This document shows, one piece after another, positions 1 to 9,639 of a DNA stretch of 64,000 nucleotides. Each line of letters starts with the position of its first letter. Position 1 is the stretch's first letter. A program made the position numbers and the translations under genes. The notes under the pieces are model-generated. The model worked only from the letters and a program-made list of their open reading frames with translations. It did not search any database and was not told the origin of the DNA. The stretch lies in the NCBI RefSeq assembly GCF_030680185.1, contig NZ_JAUXVZ010000030.1, positions 1 through 64,000 on the forward strand, in the 5' to 3' direction. The stretch comes from Phenylobacterium sp. Lineage in GTDB: Bacteria > Pseudomonadota > Alphaproteobacteria > Caulobacterales > Caulobacteraceae.

Positions 1-50
1 CTTGTATACGGCCTCAACCCCTCAATTCCGCCACGGAGCGCGCCTCGCCT

Positions 51-1271
51 ATGGCCAAGATCAAAGTCGCCAATCCCGTCGTCGATATCGACGGGGACGA
101 GATGACCCGGATCATCTGGAAGATGATCAAGGACAAGCTCATCTTCCCCTATCTCGACCTCGACATCGCCTACTACGATCTGGGGATCGAGTATCGCGAC
201 AAGACCGACGACAAGGTGACGGTCGAAGCCGCCGAGGCGATCCAGAAATACGGCGTCGGCATCAAGTGCGCGACCATCACCCCGGACGAAGCCCGGGTTG
301 AAGAGTTCGGCCTCAAGCAGATGTGGCGCTCGCCCAACGGCACCATTCGCAACATCCTGGGCGGCGTCGTCTTCCGCGAGCCGATCATCTGCAAGAACGT
401 ACCCCGCCTGATCCCCGGCTGGACCCAGCCGATCATCGTCGGCCGCCACGCCTATGGCGACCAGTACCGGGCCACCGACTTCCTGGTGCCGGGCAAGGGC
501 AAGATGACCATCCGCTGGGAAGGCGAGAGCGGCGACGTCATCGAGCGCGAGGTGTTCGACTATCCGGGTTCGGGCGTGGCCATGGCCATGTACAACCTGG
601 ACGACTCGATCCGCGAGTTCGCCGAGGCCTGCCTGGCCTATGGCCTGAACCGCAACTATCCGGTCTATCTCTCGACCAAGAACACCATCCTCAAGGCCTA
701 TGACGGGCGCTTCAAGGACATCTTCGCCGAGATCTACGAAGCCAAGTACGCCGAGAAGTACAAGGCCGCCGGCATCGTCTACGAGCACCGCCTGATCGAT
801 GACATGGTCGCCTCGGCGCTCAAGTGGTCGGGCGGCTTCATCTGGGCGGCCAAGAACTATGACGGCGACGTGCAGTCCGACCAGGTGGCCCAGGGCTTCG
901 GCTCGCTCGGCCTGATGACCTCGGTGCTGATCACCCCGGACGGCAAGACGCTGGAGGCCGAGGCTGCCCACGGCACCGTCACCCGCCACTATCGCCAGCA
1001 TCAGCGCGGCGAGAGCACCTCGACCAACTCCATCGCCTCCATCTTCGCCTGGACCCGCGGCCTGGAGCATCGGGCCAAGCTGGACGGCAACGAGGCCCTG
1101 GCCAAGTTCGCCAAGACCCTGGAAGAGGTCTGCGTCTCGACCGTCGAAAGCGGCTCGATGACCAAGGACCTGGCCCTGCTGGTCGGCGACACCCAGGGCT
1201 GGCTGACCACCGAAGGCTTCATCGACAAGGTGGCGGTCAATCTCGACAAGGCCCTGGCCGCCCGAGGCTAA
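51..1271 (+). CDS. icd: NADP-dependent isocitrate dehydrogenase
   Basis: TCA-cycle enzyme that oxidatively decarboxylates isocitrate to 2-oxoglutarate with NADP+, cytosolic and homodimeric. The 406-residue protein matches the length of the eukaryote-like (type II) NADP-IDH family. The N-terminal [13 protein letters not shown] block, the substrate-serine region [10 protein letters not shown] near residues 92-101, the metal-binding stretch around [10 protein letters not shown] near residue 270 and the cofactor loop [10 protein letters not shown] near residue 305 are all visible. The start is ATG at 51; the first 50 bases of the window are its upstream region. It converges on the DUF2254 gene with only 10 bases between the stop codons. 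Identification is secure. Confidence 0.97.
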   Translation: MAKIKVANPVVDIDGDEMTRIIWKMIKDKLIFPYLDLDIAYYDLGIEYRDKTDDKVTVEAAEAIQKYGVGIKCATITPDEARVEEFGLKQMWRSPNGTIRNILGGVVFREPIICKNVPRLIPGWTQPIIVGRHAYGDQYRATDFLVPGKGKMTIRWEGESGDVIEREVFDYPGSGVAMAMYNLDDSIREFAEACLAYGLNRNYPVYLSTKNTILKAYDGRFKDIFAEIYEAKYAEKYKAAGIVYEHRLIDDMVASALKWSGGFIWAAKNYDGDVQSDQVAQGFGSLGLMTSVLITPDGKTLEAEAAHGTVTRHYRQHQRGESTSTNSIASIFAWTRGLEHRAKLDGNEALAKFAKTLEEVCVSTVESGSMTKDLALLVGDTQGWLTTEGFIDKVAVNLDKALAARG

Positions 1272-1281
1272 GGCCCATTCC

Positions 1282-2604
1282 CTACGGTTCGGCGCGCCGC
1301 GCCGGACCGCCATGGGCGGCGACCGCGCCAAAGGCGCGTCGCCTGGCCATCAGGTCGCGCAGGTCGGCCTTGTTGGCCATGAGCTTTCGCGCGTCCGACA
1401 CCACCTTGTCGGCATGGATGCGAAGCGCCGCCAGGCGATGCGGGTCGCGTTCCTGCTCGGCCACCAGGGCGAGGATTTCCAGCATGCGGATCGCCACCGC
1501 CGGCGCCTGGGCGCCGTTCTGGCGGATCATGTCGAAACAGGCGTCGGCCAGGCCCGCATAGTCGCTGACCGGCCGCACGAGGATCACCCGTCCGTCCAGA
1601 ATGGTGACTCCGGTCGGAAAGTGGCGCGGCGCAACCCGGCAGAGAGCCGAGCCCAACTGGTCCAGGACGGCGATGGCCGTCATCGGGTCGTTGATCCCCG
1701 GCGACAGGGCGCGCACCGCCACCTCCACCAGCTGGCGCACACTGTATTCAAGATCGCTGCCCGAGGTTCGCTTTGAGCCGAGCGCGGTGGCCCGCTCGAC
1801 GGCCTCATCGGCGCCTTCGGCGCCCGGCGGGTGGACCAGGGCGACGCAGCCTCCGGCGACGATGAAGTCGCCCGGCCGGACCAGCAGACGCACCCGCGCC
1901 CCAGCCTCCTGCGCCCAGGCGGCCAGGGACTCGACATCGAGCTCCTGCAGATAGCCGTTGCGACGATCGGTGATCGGGCGGGCCTGCGACCAGTCGAGAT
2001 CGAGGTCTGCAGGACTGAGGCTGTTGGGCTCCGGTTCCTCAAGGGTGAGCTTGTCCAGGGCGGCGAACAGTTCGCGGCGGACCAGGTCGATCACGGTGTC
2101 GATATTGATCCGCGTCGACATGTGGTGGACGTAATAGACCAGCAGGACCACGCAGAGCCCCGCCAGGGCCATGGCGCCGGCCAGCGCCAGGCGAGGCACG
2201 AACAGGTCGTCCTCCCCGCCCCGAACCTGCCGCAGGACCACCAGGCAGTAGGCGAAGGCCCCCAGGAAGACCCCCAGCACCACCTGGTTGCCCCGGTCGC
2301 GGGTGAAGTTGTCCAGCAGACGCGGCCCCATCTGGCTGGACGCCAGGGTCAGGGCCGCGATGGTGATCGAGAACAGGGTGCCCGTGACCCCGATCGTCGA
2401 GGTGGCGATGGCGCCCAGAAGGGTCCGGGCCCCGCTCTCGCCGCCCTGGTAGAGCAGGGCCTTCAGCGCCTCGGGGATCCAGTCGGCGCCCTCGGCCGCC
2501 ACCGCGCCAAACGCGGCAGCCGTGCCGAGCCCGACCAGCACCGAGGGTACGACCCAGAAGGTCGTCCGCAAATCGTGCGCCAGCTTGTGTAATCGGGCCC
2601 CCAT
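1282..2604 (-). CDS. DUF2254 family integral membrane protein
   Basis: Protein of 440 residues with about four hydrophobic segments in the first 160 residues (near residues 15-35, 55-85, 105-125 and 140-160), followed by a soluble C-terminal half. The region GTLFSITIAALTLASSQMGP and the later ALSPGINDPMTAI motif are typical of DUF2254, a family of unknown function in the inner membrane. No catalytic motif is evident. The start codon ATG at 2604 lies only 8 bases from the near edge of a 27-bp element also found upstream of the gene starting at 49266. It is divergent from the DUF2939 gene. Confidence 0.8.
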   Translation of the reverse strand: MGARLHKLAHDLRTTFWVVPSVLVGLGTAAAFGAVAAEGADWIPEALKALLYQGGESGARTLLGAIATSTIGVTGTLFSITIAALTLASSQMGPRLLDNFTRDRGNQVVLGVFLGAFAYCLVVLRQVRGGEDDLFVPRLALAGAMALAGLCVVLLVYYVHHMSTRINIDTVIDLVRRELFAALDKLTLEEPEPNSLSPADLDLDWSQARPITDRRNGYLQELDVESLAAWAQEAGARVRLLVRPGDFIVAGGCVALVHPPGAEGADEAVERATALGSKRTSGSDLEYSVRQLVEVAVRALSPGINDPMTAIAVLDQLGSALCRVAPRHFPTGVTILDGRVILVRPVSDYAGLADACFDMIRQNGAQAPAVAIRMLEILALVAEQERDPHRLAALRIHADKVVSDARKLMANKADLRDLMARRRAFGAVAAHGGPARRAEP

Positions 2605-2611
2605 GGCGTCG

Positions 2612-2638
2612 GAAACGCATAGGTCAAGCTTAGGCTCC
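2612..2638 (-). repeat. 27-bp shared upstream element, copy 1
   Basis: On the minus strand it begins GGAGCCTAAGCTTGACC and ends TGCGTTTC. It matches positions 49346-49372 at 25 of 27 bases, and both copies face a minus-strand gene. The CCTAAGCT core resembles the caulobacterial -10 element (consensus GCTANAWC). It overlaps one arm of a 7-bp hairpin at 2632-2649. Either a shared promoter or a regulator site; function is inferred only. Confidence 0.5.
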
Positions 2639-2752
2639 TCAGGGAGCCTCGCGCCCGACTCTCGCGGGGCCAGGCAAATGGCGGCCCGACTTCAGGCATG
2701 TTAAGCGTGTCGCACAACCCGCAAAGCTTGGCCGAGGGGACCCGACCGGCCC

Positions 2753-3355
2753 ATGGTCAAACGCCAGCTCTTCCAGATCTTCCTTGTCTGTCTCGTGCTG
2801 TTCGCCTTAGCCTTCGCCGCTGCGCCCTGGTTCGCCTATCGCGCCCTGAAGGCCAATGCGCGGGACCAGGATGTGGCGGGCCTGGCCGAGATGGTGGATT
2901 TCCGGGCCCTGCGCACCAGCCTGCGCGACCAGGTTCGCGAGCCGCCGCCCCCAGAGCGCGTCGCCGGGGCGACGGAGGCGCCCGACATCTGGCGCGACCC
3001 CATGGGCGCCATGCGCCGAGCCCTGGAGCCCTTCGCCGAACCGCTCGCCCCCCTCACGCCCGCCCCTGCCCGCCTGGAGCCCTATTTGACGCCGGCCGGG
3101 CTCTATGACGTGGTCCGCGGCTATGAGCCGGGCGCCGCGCCGCCTGAGCCCCCGCCTGCCGAGGGCGCTGGCCGCCAGGCTGCGCCGATCCGGGAGCCCT
3201 GGCCCAGCCTGCGTTACTGGGGGATCAACCGCACCCGGTTCGCCGTCCACCCGCCAGGCCAGCCGGCCGAGGTCAGCGTGCTCACCTTCCAGCGCACCGC
3301 CCTCTTCCAGTGGAAGCTGGTGCATGTGCGCCTGCCCGAGCGCGTAGACGCCTGA
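2753..3355 (+). CDS. DUF2939 domain membrane-anchored protein
   Basis: A 200-residue protein with a hydrophobic N-terminal segment (about residues 6-27, signal anchor) followed by a soluble Ala/Pro/Glu-rich domain. The start of the mature part (WFAYRALKANARDQDVAGLA, then VDFRALRTSLRDQV) is characteristic of DUF2939, where a short-residence 'xxDFxxLRxSLKxQ' block follows the membrane anchor. Probable location is periplasmic face of the inner membrane. The biochemical role is unknown. It lies 22 bases upstream of the AEC transporter gene on the same strand, so the two are probably cotranscribed. Confidence 0.65.
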   Translation: MVKRQLFQIFLVCLVLFALAFAAAPWFAYRALKANARDQDVAGLAEMVDFRALRTSLRDQVREPPPPERVAGATEAPDIWRDPMGAMRRALEPFAEPLAPLTPAPARLEPYLTPAGLYDVVRGYEPGAAPPEPPPAEGAGRQAAPIREPWPSLRYWGINRTRFAVHPPGQPAEVSVLTFQRTALFQWKLVHVRLPERVDA

Positions 3356-3377
3356 GGCCTGGCCGGACCTTCGAGAC

Positions 3378-4295
3378 GTGGACCTCATTGCGCGCATCGC
3401 GCCCTTCTTCGCGATCATCGCCGCCGGCGCCCTGGCTGGCCGGCTCGGCCTGCTTGGGCCGCGGCTTGCGAAAGGGCTGTCGGCCTACACCTTCTGGATC
3501 GGCTTCCCGGCCCTGCTGATCCACTGGTTGGGCGACGCCCCGCCGCCGAATATGAGCCAGGCCGCAGCCCTTGGCCTCTATGGGCTTAGCCTGACCGCAG
3601 TGCTGCTGTTCGCCTGGGGCCTGGCCCTGAGGCTGGGCCTGCCCCGCCAGAGCGCCGCCGGCCTGCCCATGGCGGCGGCCATCGGCAACACCGCCTTCCT
3701 CGGGGCGCCGCTCGCCGTCGCTGTCCTGGGCGAGGCCGTCCGGCCCCAGGCCGCGGCCCTGGTGGCGGTGGATTTCATCGTGCTGATGGGCCTCGCCGTG
3801 GCCATCCTGCAGACCGGCGCCGCTTCGGTGGGCGTGGGCGCGGCGCTGCGCCGGGTGCTGGCCAATCCCACCGTGCTCGGCGCCTGCTGCGGCCTTCTCC
3901 TGTCGGCGACGGGAACGCGGCCGCCCGGACCTGTCGACCAGGGGCTCGGCCTGCTGGCGGCGACGGCAAGCCCGGTGGCCCTGATCGCCCTGGGGGGCCT
4001 CATCGGGCGAGAGGGCGCCTGGCCCGACCGCGCCGCCCTCGGGCCCCTGGGGATGGCCCTGGGACTGAAGCTCCTGGCTGCGCCTGTGCTGGTCTGGCTG
4101 GTCCTGGGCCTCGGCGGGGTCGATCCGGCGATGCGTGCGGTCGCCACCCTGCTGGCGGCCTGCCCTACGGCGGTGAACGTCTTTATCCAGACCCGCGCCC
4201 TGAACGTCTTCGCCCGCGGCGCCGCCGAGGCGGTGATCGCCGGCACGGTGCTGAGCGCGCTGACCCTGACCCTGGCCGCCCACTTCCTACGCTAG
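3378..4295 (+). CDS. AEC family (auxin efflux carrier-like) transporter
   Basis: Inner-membrane transporter of 305 residues that is almost wholly hydrophobic, consistent with the 8-10 transmembrane segments of the AEC family. It has the central conserved polar breaks NTAFLGAPLAVAVLGE near residue 110 and GLIGREGA near residue 205 expected in the two five-helix halves. Family members export small organic anions such as malate or auxin-like compounds; the substrate here cannot be read from sequence. Translation starts at GTG 3378. No stop-codon-proximal terminator is seen; an SOS-like box follows 4 bases after the stop. Confidence 0.8.
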   Translation: MDLIARIAPFFAIIAAGALAGRLGLLGPRLAKGLSAYTFWIGFPALLIHWLGDAPPPNMSQAAALGLYGLSLTAVLLFAWGLALRLGLPRQSAAGLPMAAAIGNTAFLGAPLAVAVLGEAVRPQAAALVAVDFIVLMGLAVAILQTGAASVGVGAALRRVLANPTVLGACCGLLLSATGTRPPGPVDQGLGLLAATASPVALIALGGLIGREGAWPDRAALGPLGMALGLKLLAAPVLVWLVLGLGGVDPAMRAVATLLAACPTAVNVFIQTRALNVFARGAAEAVIAGTVLSALTLTLAAHFLR

Positions 4296-4298
4296 AAT

Positions 4299-4313
4299 GT
4301 TCTTGTTATGTTC
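4299..4313 (+). promoter_or_regulatory. Candidate LexA (SOS) box upstream of VOC gene
   Basis: The sequence GTTCTTGTTATGTTC is an exact match to the alphaproteobacterial LexA operator GTTC-N7-GTTC. It lies 51 bases upstream of the ATG at 4365 in an otherwise short intergenic gap. Roughly one such match is expected by chance on both strands in 64 kb at this base composition, so position and AT-rich spacer carry most of the weight. Confidence 0.5.
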
Positions 4314-4364
4314 ATACCATCGACGCCGCGCCGTTCAGGCGGGTGAGAGGATGGGAGAGATCAG

Positions 4365-4790
4365 ATGACCACGCCGCCGACCGCCGGAGCCGCCGGCCCG
4401 GTTCTGGGCTATATGACCCTGGGTGCAGACGACCTGCCCGCTGCGGTCGCCTTCTATGACGCCGTGCTGGCTCCTCTGGGCCTGAGCCAGCTCTACGCCT
4501 TCGAAGGCTGGACCGGCTATGGCCGAGAGGGCGACCCGTCCGGCCAGACGCTCTGGGTCTGCAAGCCCTTCGACGGCCAGGCTGCGCGGGCCGGCAACGG
4601 CGTCATGCTGGGCTTCTATGCGCCAACGCCCGAGGTGGTGGACGCCTTCTACGCCGCGGCCATGGCCCACGGCGGCGTCGATGAGGGCGCCCCCGGCCTT
4701 CGCCCGCAATATGGCGAGGGCTGGTACGCCGCCTATGTCCGCGATCCGCAGGGCAATAAGCTCGCCTGCGTGCGCACGCCGCCGGCCTGA
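4365..4790 (+). CDS. VOC family (glyoxalase/dioxygenase fold) protein
   Basis: A 141-residue single-domain protein with the vicinal oxygen chelate pattern: an N-terminal beta strand plus 'AVAFYDAVLAPLGL' helix, a central strand region, the helix 'EVVDAFYAAAMAHGG' and the C-terminal strand 'YAAYVRDPQGNKLACVR' near residues 125-137. Members include glyoxalases, antibiotic-binding proteins and dioxygenases; the substrate is unknown. ATG at 4365 is preceded by GGGAGAG about 10 bases upstream, a good ribosome binding site. The SOS-like box at 4299 suggests induction by DNA damage, which would fit a role in detoxification, but this is inference. Confidence 0.82.
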   Translation: MTTPPTAGAAGPVLGYMTLGADDLPAAVAFYDAVLAPLGLSQLYAFEGWTGYGREGDPSGQTLWVCKPFDGQAARAGNGVMLGFYAPTPEVVDAFYAAAMAHGGVDEGAPGLRPQYGEGWYAAYVRDPQGNKLACVRTPPA

Positions 4791-4830
4791 AGCTCGGGCC
4801 AGAGCGTAAGACCCAGAGGCGGCGGCCGGC

Positions 4831-7470
4831 CTAGCCGGTGATCGCCGCCTTCAGGGCCGCAAGGCCTTCCTCGGCGCGCGCGCCATCGGGGGCGCCGCCC
4901 TGGGCGAAGTCGGGCCGGCCGCCCGCGCCCTGGCCACCCATGGCGATCACCGCGGCCTTGGCGAGGTCGGCGGCGTTAAACCGATCCTTGGCCGCGCCGG
5001 TCACCGCAACGGTTACGGCGGCCTTGCCGTCGGCCACCCCCACCAGGGCGATGATCCCGTCGGCGATCTGCTTCTTGAACTCCTCGGCGATAGGCCGAAG
5101 ATCCTTGCCGCCGACGCCGTCCATGACCCGCGCCAGCACCTGGACGCCGGCGATTTCCTCCGGCCCCGCCTGGGCCGCGCCGCCGCCGCCCATGGCGAGC
5201 TGGCGCTTGGCGTCGGCCAGCTCCTTTTCGGCCTTGCGCCGCTGAGCCTCCAGGGCCTCGACCCGGCCCAGAACCTCGGAGACCGGCGTCTTGAACAGCT
5301 CCGCCAGCTGGCGCGACACCAGGGCCTGGTCCAGCAACCAGCGGCGAGCCGGCTCGCCGGTCAGCGCCTCGATCCGGCGCACACCCGCGGCCACGCCGCT
5401 TTCGGAGACGATCTTGAACAGGGCAATGTCGCCGGTGCGCGCCACATGGGTGCCGCCGCACAGCTCTACCGAATAGGGACCGCTGCCATCCAGGGCCCGG
5501 CCCAGGGTCAGGACGCGGACGACGTCGCCATACTTTTCGCCGAACAGGGCCATGGCCCCGGCCTCGATGGCCTCTTCGGGGGCCATGTTCTTGGTCTCCG
5601 CCGGCAGGTTCTGGCGGATCACCGCATTCACCTCGGCCTCGATCTGGTCGATCTCCTCCAGGGTCACCGGCTGGCCGTGGCTGAAGTCGAAGCGGATGCG
5701 TTCGCCGTCGACCATCTGGCCCTTCTGGCTCACATGCGGGCCGAGCACATTGCGCAGGGCCGCGTGAAGCAGGTGGGTGGCCGAGTGGTTGGCCCGGGTG
5801 GCGGTGCGCCGCTCGGCGTCGAGGGCCAGGCGAACCGGCGCGCCGGCGACCAGGGCGCCGTCGGTGACCTCGATCACATGCACGTGGAGGTCGCCGGCCT
5901 GCTTCTGGGTGTCGAGCACGCGGGCCTGGCCCCCGTCCCATTCAACCTCGCCGAGATCGCCCGCCTGACCGCCGCTCTCGCCATAGAAGGGCGTGTGGTC
6001 GAACAGGACCTGGACGGTCTGGCCGGCCTCGGCGCGGGGGATTTCTGCACCCGCCTCGACCAGGGCCAGGACCTTGGCGGTGGTTTCGGTGGTGTCGTGA
6101 CCGACGAATTCCGTCGGACCCAGACGCTCGCGCAGGGCGAACCACTCGCCGGACGCCGCCACCTGGCCAGACCCGGTCCAGGCCTCGCGGGCCTGATCCT
6201 TCTGGCGCTTCATGGCCGCATCGAAACCGGCCAGATCGACGGAGAGACCCATGGCGCGCACGGCGTCCTGGGTCAGGTCGAGGGGGAAGCCATAGGTGTC
6301 ATAGAGCTTGAAGGCCGTTTCGCCCGGCAGCTCGCCGCCCTCGGCCAGCCCGGCCGTGGCCTCTTCCAGCAGGCTCATGCCCCGGCCCAGCGTGCGGCGG
6401 AAGCGTTCCTCCTCCTGGCGCAGGGTCTCGGAAATCGTCGCCTCGGCCCGGCGGAGCTCGGGATAGGCCTCGCCCATCTCCGACACCAGGGTCGGCACAA
6501 GGCGGTGCATCAGGGGTTCGGCCGCGCCCAGCATGTGGGCGTGGCGCATGGCCCGGCGCATGATCCGGCGCAGCACATAGCCGCGGCCCTCGTTCGAGGG
6601 CGACACGCCGTCGGCGATCAGGAAGCTGGTGGAGCGCAGATGGTCGACGATGACCTGGTGCGAGAACCGCGCCTCGCCGCGCGCCGCCGCGCCGGTGGCC
6701 TCTTCGCTGGCCGCGATCAGGGTGCGGAACAGGTCGGTGTCGTAGTTGGAATGGACGCCCTGGAGGACCGTGGTGATCCGCTCCAGCCCCATGCCGGTGT
6801 CGATCTGCGGCTTGGGCAGGTCCTTGCGCGTGCCGTCGGCGAACTGCTCCCAGCGCATGAAGACCAGGTTCCAGATTTCGACGAACCGGTCGCCGTCCTC
6901 ATCCGGGCTGCCGGGCGGGCCGCCGGCGACGTGGTCGCCGTGGTCGTAGAAGATCTCGGTATTGGTGCCGCAGGGACCGGTGTCGCCCATGGACCAGAAG
7001 TTCTCTTCCAGGCGCACGATCCTGGAGTCCGGCAGGCCGGCGATCTTGCGCCACAGGGCCGCGGCGTCGTCGTCGTCAGGGGCGATCGTGACCATCAGGC
7101 GCGCGGGGTCCAGACCAATGTCCTTGGTCATCAGCTCCCAGGCCAGTTCGATGGCGCCTTCCTTGAAATAGTCGCCGAAGGAGAAGTTCCCCAGCATCTC
7201 GAAGAAGGTCTGGTGGCGGCCCGTATAGCCGACATTGTCCAGGTCATTGTGCTTGCCGCCCGCCCGGACGCACTTCTGCACCGACACGGCGCGGGGCGCT
7301 GGAGGCGTCTCGGCGCCGGTGAAGTAGTTCTTGAACGGGACCATGCCGGCGTTGACGAACATCAACGTCGGATCGTTCTGCGGCACCAGGGGCGCCGAGG
7401 GGATCACCAGGTGATCGCGACCCTTGAAGAAGTCGATGAACGTGCTGCGGATCTGGTTCAGGCTGGACAT
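4831..7470 (-). CDS. alaS: Alanine--tRNA ligase
   Basis: Charges tRNA-Ala and edits mischarged Ser/Gly. The 879-residue protein carries the class II aminoacylation core from residue 1 to about 450 (motif region [18 protein letters not shown] start, [33 protein letters not shown]), the editing domain with zinc-binding HSATHLLH near residue 565 and CGGTHV near residue 670, a coiled coil ([20 protein letters not shown]) and the C-Ala domain ending in [17 protein letters not shown] chose the ATG at 7470 because an upstream in-frame ATG at 7479 falls inside a -10-like element (CCTATATG, 7477-7484); the mRNA may be leaderless. It is downstream of recA but separated by that gene's terminator. Confidence 0.96.
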   Translation of the reverse strand: MSSLNQIRSTFIDFFKGRDHLVIPSAPLVPQNDPTLMFVNAGMVPFKNYFTGAETPPAPRAVSVQKCVRAGGKHNDLDNVGYTGRHQTFFEMLGNFSFGDYFKEGAIELAWELMTKDIGLDPARLMVTIAPDDDDAAALWRKIAGLPDSRIVRLEENFWSMGDTGPCGTNTEIFYDHGDHVAGGPPGSPDEDGDRFVEIWNLVFMRWEQFADGTRKDLPKPQIDTGMGLERITTVLQGVHSNYDTDLFRTLIAASEEATGAAARGEARFSHQVIVDHLRSTSFLIADGVSPSNEGRGYVLRRIMRRAMRHAHMLGAAEPLMHRLVPTLVSEMGEAYPELRRAEATISETLRQEEERFRRTLGRGMSLLEEATAGLAEGGELPGETAFKLYDTYGFPLDLTQDAVRAMGLSVDLAGFDAAMKRQKDQAREAWTGSGQVAASGEWFALRERLGPTEFVGHDTTETTAKVLALVEAGAEIPRAEAGQTVQVLFDHTPFYGESGGQAGDLGEVEWDGGQARVLDTQKQAGDLHVHVIEVTDGALVAGAPVRLALDAERRTATRANHSATHLLHAALRNVLGPHVSQKGQMVDGERIRFDFSHGQPVTLEEIDQIEAEVNAVIRQNLPAETKNMAPEEAIEAGAMALFGEKYGDVVRVLTLGRALDGSGPYSVELCGGTHVARTGDIALFKIVSESGVAAGVRRIEALTGEPARRWLLDQALVSRQLAELFKTPVSEVLGRVEALEAQRRKAEKELADAKRQLAMGGGGAAQAGPEEIAGVQVLARVMDGVGGKDLRPIAEEFKKQIADGIIALVGVADGKAAVTVAVTGAAKDRFNAADLAKAAVIAMGGQGAGGRPDFAQGGAPDGARAEEGLAALKAAITG

Positions 7471-7476
7471 GGCTTG

Positions 7477-7484
7477 CATATAGG
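7477..7484 (-). promoter_or_regulatory. Putative -10 element of alaS
   Basis: CCTATATG on the minus strand, close to the caulobacterial -10 consensus GCTANAWC, ends 6 bases before the alaS ATG. This spacing would place the transcription start at or next to the start codon. No clear -35 was found. Confidence 0.35.
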
Positions 7485-7547
7485 GCGCGCAGGCTCCGCC
7501 GCGCAGGGGAATTTTGCCGGTCGTTTACGGGAGTCCACGGCCTGCGC

Positions 7548-7585
7548 AAAGAAAAAGGACGCCCTGGCGGCGGGCCAGGGCGTCC
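7548..7585 (-). terminator. Rho-independent terminator after recA
   Basis: Read on the minus strand, GGACGCCCTGG pairs perfectly with CCAGGGCGTCC across a 7-base loop (stem arms 7575-7585 and 7557-7567), followed by TTTTTCTTT. It lies about 145 bases after the recA stop and about 78 bases before alaS. A second hairpin (GGGGGCT/AGCCCCC, 7701-7720) directly behind recA lacks a U tract. Confidence 0.85.
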
Positions 7586-7728
7586 TCCTCCGCAAACGAG
7601 GCGCCGCGTTGGGGTCCTGATAGGACCGGACGCATATCGGCGGGGGTGTCCGGCCTGGGCGCGGCGCAGCCTGCGGAGGTCCTGTGACAGGCCCTCGGTC
7701 GGGGGCTTTTGGGAGCCCCCTTGCGAGG

Positions 7729-8796
7729 TCAGTCGTCCTTGTCGTCGGGGCCGCCCACGAGCAGCTCTTCCTCGATCTTGGAGGTGGCGCCGCGCACCGC
7801 CTTCTCGATCTCATCGGCCACGTCGCGATTGGCCTTCAGGAATTCCCGCACATTGTCGCGACCCTGGCCGATCCGCTGGCTGTTGAACGAGAACCAGGAG
7901 CCGGACTTCTCGACCACGCCGGCCTTGACCCCCAGGTCGATGATCTCGCCCAACTTGGAGATGCCTTCGCCATACATGATGTCGAACTCGACCTCGCGGA
8001 ACGGCGGGGCCACCTTGTTCTTCACCACCTTGACCCGGACATTGTTGCCGACGATCTCGTCGCGCTGCTTGACCGAGCCGGTGCGTCGGATGTCCAGGCG
8101 CACCGAGGCGTAGAACTTCAGCGCATTGCCGCCGGTGGTGGTCTCCGGGCTGCCGTACATGACGCCGATCTTCATCCGGATCTGGTTGATGAAGATGACC
8201 AGGGTCTTGGTCTTGGAGATGGAGCCGGTGAGCTTGCGCAGGGCCTGGCTCATCAGTCGGGCCTGCAGGCCCGGAAGGCTGTCGCCCATCTCGCCTTCGA
8301 TTTCCGCCCGCGGGGTCAGCGCCGCCACGGAGTCGATGACGATGACGTCGACGGCGCCCGAACGCACCAGGGTGTCGGTGATTTCCAGGGCCTGCTCGCC
8401 GGTGTCGGGCTGCGAAACCAGGAGGTCGTCCAGGTTCACGCCGAGCTTGTGGGCGTAGGACGGATCGAGCGCGTGCTCGGCGTCCACGAAGGCCGCGGTG
8501 CCGCCGCCCTTCTGGACCTCGGCCACCACATGCAGGGCGAGCGTCGTCTTGCCCGAGCTTTCAGGACCATAGATTTCGACGATCCGCCCCTTGGGCAGGC
8601 CGCCGATCCCGAGCGCCAGATCCAGACCCAGGGAGCCGGTGGAATAGGACTCGATCTCGACGATCTTGCCCTTGTCCCCCAGCTTCATCACCGAGCCCTT
8701 GCCGAAGGCCCGATCAATCTGAGACAGCGCCGCCTCGAGCGCGCGCTGCTTGTCGCCTTCTTCTTTACCCACGAGTTTCAACGCCGACTGTGCCAT
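7729..8796 (-). CDS. recA: Recombinase RecA
   Basis: ATP-dependent strand-exchange protein and LexA coprotease at the head of the SOS response. The 355-residue protein contains the Walker A loop GPESSGKTT near residues 76-84, Walker [11 protein letters not shown] near residue 150, the loop 1/loop 2 DNA-binding regions (including [21 protein letters not shown] split across residues 200-220) and an acidic C-terminus (GGPDDKDD). I start at ATG 8796 ([10 protein letters not shown]), which aligns with alphaproteobacterial RecA; a longer frame reaches 8826. An SOS box sits 95 bases upstream, indicating LexA autoregulated expression. It is divergent from a broken GST gene. Confidence 0.98.
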   Translation of the reverse strand: MAQSALKLVGKEEGDKQRALEAALSQIDRAFGKGSVMKLGDKGKIVEIESYSTGSLGLDLALGIGGLPKGRIVEIYGPESSGKTTLALHVVAEVQKGGGTAAFVDAEHALDPSYAHKLGVNLDDLLVSQPDTGEQALEITDTLVRSGAVDVIVIDSVAALTPRAEIEGEMGDSLPGLQARLMSQALRKLTGSISKTKTLVIFINQIRMKIGVMYGSPETTTGGNALKFYASVRLDIRRTGSVKQRDEIVGNNVRVKVVKNKVAPPFREVEFDIMYGEGISKLGEIIDLGVKAGVVEKSGSWFSFNSQRIGQGRDNVREFLKANRDVADEIEKAVRGATSKIEEELLVGGPDDKDD

Positions 8797-8890
8797 TTGA
8801 GGGGACCCCTTATCCCATGATTCCATCGGGCCGACCGGGGCGATCCCCGGCTCGCGCGGCCAGGACTCAGTCGTACGCTTTTTGTTCTAT

Positions 8891-8905
8891 GTTCGCAAGA
8901 TGTTC
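8891..8905. promoter_or_regulatory. LexA (SOS) box in the recA promoter region
   Basis: GTTCGCAAGATGTTC matches GTTC-N7-GTTC exactly. An additional GTTC at 8884-8887 precedes it. It lies between divergent recA (start 8796) and the GST locus (start 8994), so LexA bound here could affect both. Alphaproteobacterial recA genes are known LexA targets with this motif. Confidence 0.85.
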
Positions 8906-8993
8906 TCTTTGGCCGCATGGCCCTGCGATTTGATCGGGGACAAGGCCAAGCCGTCGGACGCCGGCAATGCTGGCCACGGCGGGGAGACAGCCC

Positions 8994-9634
8994 ATGGCGA
9001 CGCTTATCTTTCACTCGATGGCCGGCAGCGCCTATCTGTGGACCGCCATGCTGGCGGCCGACGAAAAAGGGATCGACTACGAGCTGAACCCCCTGGTCCT
9101 TGGCTCAGAGGCCCATCTGCAGCTCCACCCGTTCGGCAAGATGCCGGTGATGCAGCACGGCGAGGTCATCCTCTACGAGACCCTCGCCATCACCCATTAT
9201 ATCGACCGCGCCTTCGAAGGCCCGCCCCTTCAGCCTTCCGACGCACTTGGCCAGGCCGAGGTTCTGCGCTGGATCAGTCTGGTCAACGCCTATGTGTTCC
9301 CGATCATGAACCGCTTCATGAAGGAGCGCCTGGTGCGTCCGAACTGGGGGTTCGAGGTGGATCAAGCCTTCCTGCAGGCCGCCCGCGACCCGCTCCGTCT
9401 GCAAATGCTGCTGATCGGCGACGCCGTGGCGGACGGCGGCTATCTGGTTGGGCGTCAGATGACTCTGGCAGACGCCTTCCTGCTGCCCCACCTGCTGTTC
9501 TTCGGCCGCACGCCAAGGCCTGGCTCGAGCAGATGATCTCCAGGCCAAGCTATGTCGGCAGCCCCATGGATCACGCCTATGTCGCCTTCCACAGTCTGTC
9601 CAGCAAGCCCGCCACGGTATGGACTGAGGACTGA
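8994..9634 (+). pseudogene. Glutathione S-transferase family gene, frameshifted
   Basis: From ATG 8994 the frame encodes a GST-like thioredoxin domain (MATLIFHSMAGSAYLW start, GKMPVMQHGEVILYET near residue 50) and most of the helical C-terminal domain (MTLADAFLLPHLLFFG near residue 160). The frame then shifts at about 9510-9520 and stops at 9536. The expected C-terminal GST helix (KAWLEQMISRPSYVGSP) continues in the next frame to a stop at 9634. Relative to typical GSTs roughly eight residues between LLFFG and KAWLEQ also seem to be lost, so a small deletion not divisible by three is more likely than a single-base slip. Either a recent pseudogene or an assembly error. Confidence 0.75.
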
Positions 9635-9639
9635 GGGCC

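Noticed and set aside
5446..7620. Very long open frame on the plus strand opposite alaS
   Set aside because: It is a mirror of alaS caused by GC-rich third positions; Gly/Ala/His-rich composition and no family resemblance.
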